In this document: positions 13,375-16,388 of the stretch, in pieces
How the letters are laid out: each line of letters opens with the position of its first letter
How positions within the stretch are numbered: position 1 is the stretch's first letter
Source of the DNA: Candidatus Kaiserbacteria bacterium RIFCSPHIGHO2_01_FULL_58_22
GTDB taxonomy: Bacteria; Patescibacteriota; Minisyncoccia; Phycocordibacterales; UBA2100
DNA: 16,388 bases
Direction: 5' to 3'
Assembly (NCBI GenBank): GCA_001781445.1
Contig: MFLB01000015.1
Location: forward strand, 1-16,388
Position numbers and translations under genes: made by a program
Notes under the pieces: model-generated
What the model saw: only the letters and a program-made list of their open reading frames with translations
The model's database searches: none
Told to the model about the DNA's origin: nothing

Positions 13375-14489
13375 AAAAACGCATGCGAGTAGCCTTTATC
13401 CCAAATGATTTTCTCGTCGGCGGCGTTCAGCGCCTTCACCTCGGCGTCTTTGCGGGACTCGATCCCTCGCGCTATGAAATGCATCTCATTACGCTTTTCG
13501 AATTCTCCGGCAAGCAAGACCTCTATGCGGAGATTCCCCCATACGTCGCGGTTCATCGCCTATCGTTCAAAGGCTTCAAGGATGTGGGAGGTTGGATGGC
13601 CCTGTATCGGACCCTTCGCTCCGTCCGGCCCGACATCGTCATCGCAAGCCTCTTTTTTGCGCATACGGTTTGCCGCGTCCTTAAACCTTTCCTCGGGTGC
13701 CCTGTCGTTACGACCGAGAACAATACCTACGTAAATAAGTCGCGAGGCGCGATTTTCGTCGACTGGCTGCTTTCGCACATCACCTACAAGATCATCGCGG
13801 TCTCGGAAACCGTGCGCAGTTTTACATCTAAACAGGAACATATCTCATCGGAGAAATTTATGGTCGTGAGAAGCGGGATAGACGTCGCCGAGATCGTCAA
13901 GAAGACGGATGCGGTGGATAGGGAAGCGGTTCGCCGCTCCGTCGGCCTTGGCACCGACGATCTCGTCGCGATAAACGTCGCGCGCCTCACGAAACAGAAA
14001 AACCAAGGCTCGCTCATTGAGGCGTTCGCGGAATTTTCCTCCGCGCGACCGAATCGGAAACTTCTCATTCTCGGAGAGGGCTCCATGTACGAGGAATACG
14101 CGCGGATGATCCGCGAGCTCAATGCGGAAGATCGCATCAAGCTCTTGGGGAACATCATGGACGTTACTTCGTACTACGCAGCGAGCGATTTTTTCGTTTC
14201 GCCATCGCACATCGAGGGATTCGGCATCGCGCACGTGGAGGCGTTCGCGTGCGGTATTCCTGTCCTTACGACGAAAACTGCCGGACCGGATGAGATGATA
14301 GAGGAAGGAAAGAACGGACTTTTCATCGCCGCTCCCTCGCCAATTGCTATCCGCGAAGGGCTCGAAAAAATGTCTACCCTCGATCTTGCATCCATGCGCG
14401 ATGCTTGTCGAAAAACGGCGGACCGCTACGACATCCGCCGCACCGTCGCTCTCTATGAGAAACTCATCCATGACGTAGCGGGAACGTAG
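13371..14489 (+). CDS. GT4-family glycosyltransferase
   Basis: A 372-residue family 4 glycosyltransferase. The N-terminus MKKRMRVAFIPNDFLVGGVQR holds the acceptor loop GGVQR. The C-terminal domain shows VAINVARLTKQKNQGSLIEAF, KLLILGEGSMYEEY and the E-x7-E motif (E282 and E290 in IEGFGIAHVEAFACG). The ATG overlaps the methyltransferase stop (ATGA), so it is the last gene of the cluster that begins at 8834. No terminator with a T-run is seen after it. A pyrimidine-rich stretch (14503-14520) follows and overlaps the next promoter. Donor and acceptor unknown. Confidence 0.85.
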   Translation: MKKRMRVAFIPNDFLVGGVQRLHLGVFAGLDPSRYEMHLITLFEFSGKQDLYAEIPPYVAVHRLSFKGFKDVGGWMALYRTLRSVRPDIVIASLFFAHTVCRVLKPFLGCPVVTTENNTYVNKSRGAIFVDWLLSHITYKIIAVSETVRSFTSKQEHISSEKFMVVRSGIDVAEIVKKTDAVDREAVRRSVGLGTDDLVAINVARLTKQKNQGSLIEAFAEFSSARPNRKLLILGEGSMYEEYARMIRELNAEDRIKLLGNIMDVTSYYAASDFFVSPSHIEGFGIAHVEAFACGIPVLTTKTAGPDEMIEEGKNGLFIAAPSPIAIREGLEKMSTLDLASMRDACRKTADRYDIRRTVALYEKLIHDVAGT

Positions 14490-14512
14490 AGTAGCCAAAT
14501 GCTTATTTTTTC

Positions 14513-14547
14513 TTGTATTTTAGGGCTGAAAACGCTACTGTAGCGCC
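14513..14547 (+). promoter_or_regulatory. Promoter with an overlapping 13-bp palindrome
   Basis: TTGTAT (14513-14518), a 17-base spacer and TACTGT (14536-14541) place transcription start at about 14548, the ATG itself. A perfect palindrome CGCTAC-T-GTAGCG (14533-14545) covers the -10 box, so a dimeric repressor could sit there. The -10 match is weak (first, second and last bases). Confidence 0.4.
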
Positions 14548-15330
14548 ATGGAACCGGTGCATGAGGAGGCGCGCAAGCGAGCAGAGCGGTACCTCGCGGA
14601 GTGTAAGGAATACACTCATGATTGGGAGCGCGAGAAGCTCATCGGCGATTGGACGACCAAGCGCGCGGAAGCGGAGAACGTCGTCGGTGATTTCAAGCGT
14701 CGCGCGGGCGAGATAGCGGGAAAGCGTCTTCTCGATATCGGTTGCGGCAACGGAACGTTCATGGCCGCATTCGCACGCGCTGGCGCGTCCGTCTCCGGAC
14801 TAGAAGTGAATCCGACGCTCGTCGATATCGCAAAGGAAACCTTGCGGGAGGATGGAGCATCTGGCGAGCCTGTTCTGTACGATGGCACGACATTCCCATT
14901 TCCCGATAACTCGTTCGATCATGCATTTTCGGTGAGCGTGCTGGAACACGTGAGCGATCCCAAACAGGTTCTGCATGAGGCGGCGCGCGTTCTCAAACCC
15001 GGAGGAACATTTTATCTTGCGTTTCCCAACAAGTGGCACCCGCTCGAAACCCATACGGGAGTATTATTTTTGAGCTTCTTGCCGCGCGATATCGCCCGCT
15101 TTCTTCTGCGCACGTTCTGGCGCCGGAATTCCATAGACGAATTGAATCTGCATTTTTTAAGTTTCTGGACGCTGAAAAGGCTTTTGCGCGGCATTTCGCT
15201 TCACGTTCTTCCCGAATATGGCGCCAAGACAGGATTCCGAGGGTTCGTGAAGCGAACACTCGGTTCGCTCGACATCCACTTCAGCGCGATCCTCGGGACC
15301 GTCATGGTCATTCTCGAAAAGCGCTCATGA
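14548..15330 (+). CDS. Class I SAM-dependent methyltransferase
   Basis: A 260-residue methyltransferase. After a charged N-terminal helix (1-55) comes the SAM loop LLDIGCGNGTF (61-71), the acidic end of strand two (SGLEVNPT), then FDHAFSVSVLEHVSDPKQVLHEAARVLKPGGTFYLAFPN, all standard for Methyltransf_11/UbiE-like enzymes. The C-terminal 90 residues are rich in aromatic and basic residues and probably bind the acceptor. It likely modifies a glycan or its lipid carrier, since a glycosyltransferase follows with an ATGA overlap. It is not a close copy of the methyltransferase at 12709. A promoter-like sequence ends just before the ATG. Confidence 0.85.
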   Translation: MEPVHEEARKRAERYLAECKEYTHDWEREKLIGDWTTKRAEAENVVGDFKRRAGEIAGKRLLDIGCGNGTFMAAFARAGASVSGLEVNPTLVDIAKETLREDGASGEPVLYDGTTFPFPDNSFDHAFSVSVLEHVSDPKQVLHEAARVLKPGGTFYLAFPNKWHPLETHTGVLFLSFLPRDIARFLLRTFWRRNSIDELNLHFLSFWTLKRLLRGISLHVLPEYGAKTGFRGFVKRTLGSLDIHFSAILGTVMVILEKRS

Positions 15331-16388
15331 ACCGAAAACCAAAGATCGCTCTCATGAGCTACGCGATGGATAATCGGCAGGCAAAAGGAACCGCGCTCTA
15401 CACCCGCAAGCTCATCGAGCATCTCGTGCAGGACAAGCGCTTCGACGTCTACCTCGTGCACTATAATCGCGCAGATGATCCGCTCTACAAAAAAGCGCGT
15501 GAGATCATCATGCCGGAGATCCGACTGCCATTCGGCACGAGATTCGTGCGGCAGCTTCTCTTTTTTTGGAAGTACCGGAAAGAGCCATTCGACATCATCC
15601 ACTGGTTCCAGCCGCGGTTGTACCCCTTCTTTTGGCTCGCGCCTGCGCGCGTTCTCGTTGCGACGCTCCATGGCGCAGCCGATGTCACGGGAGGAGGCCG
15701 ATTTCCATTTTCACGCAGGATGTTCAATTTTGTGCTGAAACACTTCAGCCATAGGCTCTCTGCCATCATCGCAGACTCTGAATTTGGACGCGCGGAGATC
15801 GTTGAATGGTACCGAGCGAAAGAAGAGCGAGTCCATGTCATTTATCTGGGCGGGGGCCAAGGTTTTGTTCCAATCGACAAAAAGACCGCCAAGAGGCGTC
15901 TAAAGGAGCAGTACGGCATTGAGGGAGACTTTATTCTAGATATTTCTCTTCACGTAAGGCATAAGAACATCATCTCGCTTGTTAGGGCATACATAGAACT
16001 CCAGAAGCAGGAAAAAACCTTGCTAAAGCTCGTTATCGTAGGCGCGAAAGAATACGCATATCATGAGACATTTGTTGCCTCGCGTCTTTCTCCGCGTCCC
16101 GATGATATTATTTTTATCGACTTCATATCTCAGGAAGATCTGAACGCGATATATTCTGCAGCGGCAATATTCGTTTTCCCTTCTTTGAATGAGGGTTTTG
16201 GCTTGCCTATCATAGAGGCTTTCGCGTCTGGCACGCCAGTCGTCACTTCAAACATCACATCAATGCCAGAAATTGCAGGCGATGCGGCACTTCTTGCGGA
16301 TCCTTCCAGCGATGCGGATATTGCCGAAAAGATATCGCTCCTATTGTCAGACGGACAATTCTGCAATGGACTTATTAAAAAAGGACTC
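15327..16388 (+). CDS. GT4-family glycosyltransferase (partial, runs off the window)
   Basis: 354 codons are visible, open to the last base, so the C-terminus is missing. The ATG overlaps the methyltransferase stop (ATGA). Motifs fit a mannosyltransferase-like GT4 enzyme: HGAADVTGGGRFPF and IIADSEFGRAEIVEWY in the N-terminal domain. ILDISLHVRHKNIISLVRAY, SLNEGFGLPIIEAFASGTPVVTS (E-x7-E at E289 and E297) and MPEIAGDAALLADPSS are in the C-terminal domain. Judging from the last motif, only a few dozen residues are lost. From about 15880 the DNA becomes visibly more AT-rich, with more ATA, CTA and AGG codons than in the neighbours, which may mark a different origin. Donor unknown. Confidence 0.85.
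   Translation, partial: MNRKPKIALMSYAMDNRQAKGTALYTRKLIEHLVQDKRFDVYLVHYNRADDPLYKKAREIIMPEIRLPFGTRFVRQLLFFWKYRKEPFDIIHWFQPRLYPFFWLAPARVLVATLHGAADVTGGGRFPFSRRMFNFVLKHFSHRLSAIIADSEFGRAEIVEWYRAKEERVHVIYLGGGQGFVPIDKKTAKRRLKEQYGIEGDFILDISLHVRHKNIISLVRAYIELQKQEKTLLKLVIVGAKEYAYHETFVASRLSPRPDDIIFIDFISQEDLNAIYSAAAIFVFPSLNEGFGLPIIEAFASGTPVVTSNITSMPEIAGDAALLADPSSDADIAEKISLLLSDGQFCNGLIKKGL

Overview
The window is a dense gene run from what looks like a member of the Candidate Phyla Radiation (Patescibacteria, probably Parcubacteria-like). This is an inference from the style of the proteins: a short-headed VirD4/HerA-like ATPase next to a lamin-tail-domain protein, a small PaaX/Cas2-fold protein with a hydrophobic N-terminus, and long strings of GT4 glycosyltransferases. 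The DNA is GC-rich. UGA is plainly used as a stop (repeated ATGA stop/start overlaps), so the code-25 lineages (Gracilibacteria, Absconditabacteria) are excluded. No tRNA, rRNA, CRISPR array or transposase was seen, and no stretch over 300 bases lacks a gene.

Layout. (1) 1-3378: the tail of an upstream gene, a VirD4/TraD-like ATPase, and an overlapping exported protein with lamin-tail and PKD domains and a C-terminal membrane anchor. (2) 3379-3640: a non-coding stretch rich in hairpins. (3) 3641-4522: an NAD-dependent epimerase/dehydratase. (4) 4608-8010: an operon of three GT4 glycosyltransferases joined by ATGA overlaps. (5) 8041-8702: a PaaX/Cas2-like gene on the minus strand, bracketed by two related 38-bp palindromes. 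(6) 8834-14489: a second plus-strand cluster with a sugar-nucleotide dehydrogenase fused to a glycosyltransferase, a stand-alone paralogue of the fused transferase, a NodB-type deacetylase, a methyltransferase and another GT4 enzyme. (7) 14548 to the end: a methyltransferase and a GT4 enzyme that runs off the window.

Together regions 3-7 read as a surface-polysaccharide locus: nucleotide-sugar conversion (epimerase, dehydrogenase), chain assembly on the cytoplasmic face (seven GT4 modules), and decoration or trimming (deacetylase, two methyltransferases). No flippase, polymerase or exporter is inside the window.

Two themes stand out. First, genes that begin transcription units repeatedly carry a -10-like box 6-7 bases before the ATG, suggesting leaderless mRNAs, while downstream genes use ATGA coupling. 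Second, the locus holds many small palindromic or tandem repeats, several inside coding sequence. The most striking structure is the Cas2-like gene held between two 38-bp palindromes, one of which is itself a symmetric pair of leaderless-promoter-like sequences.
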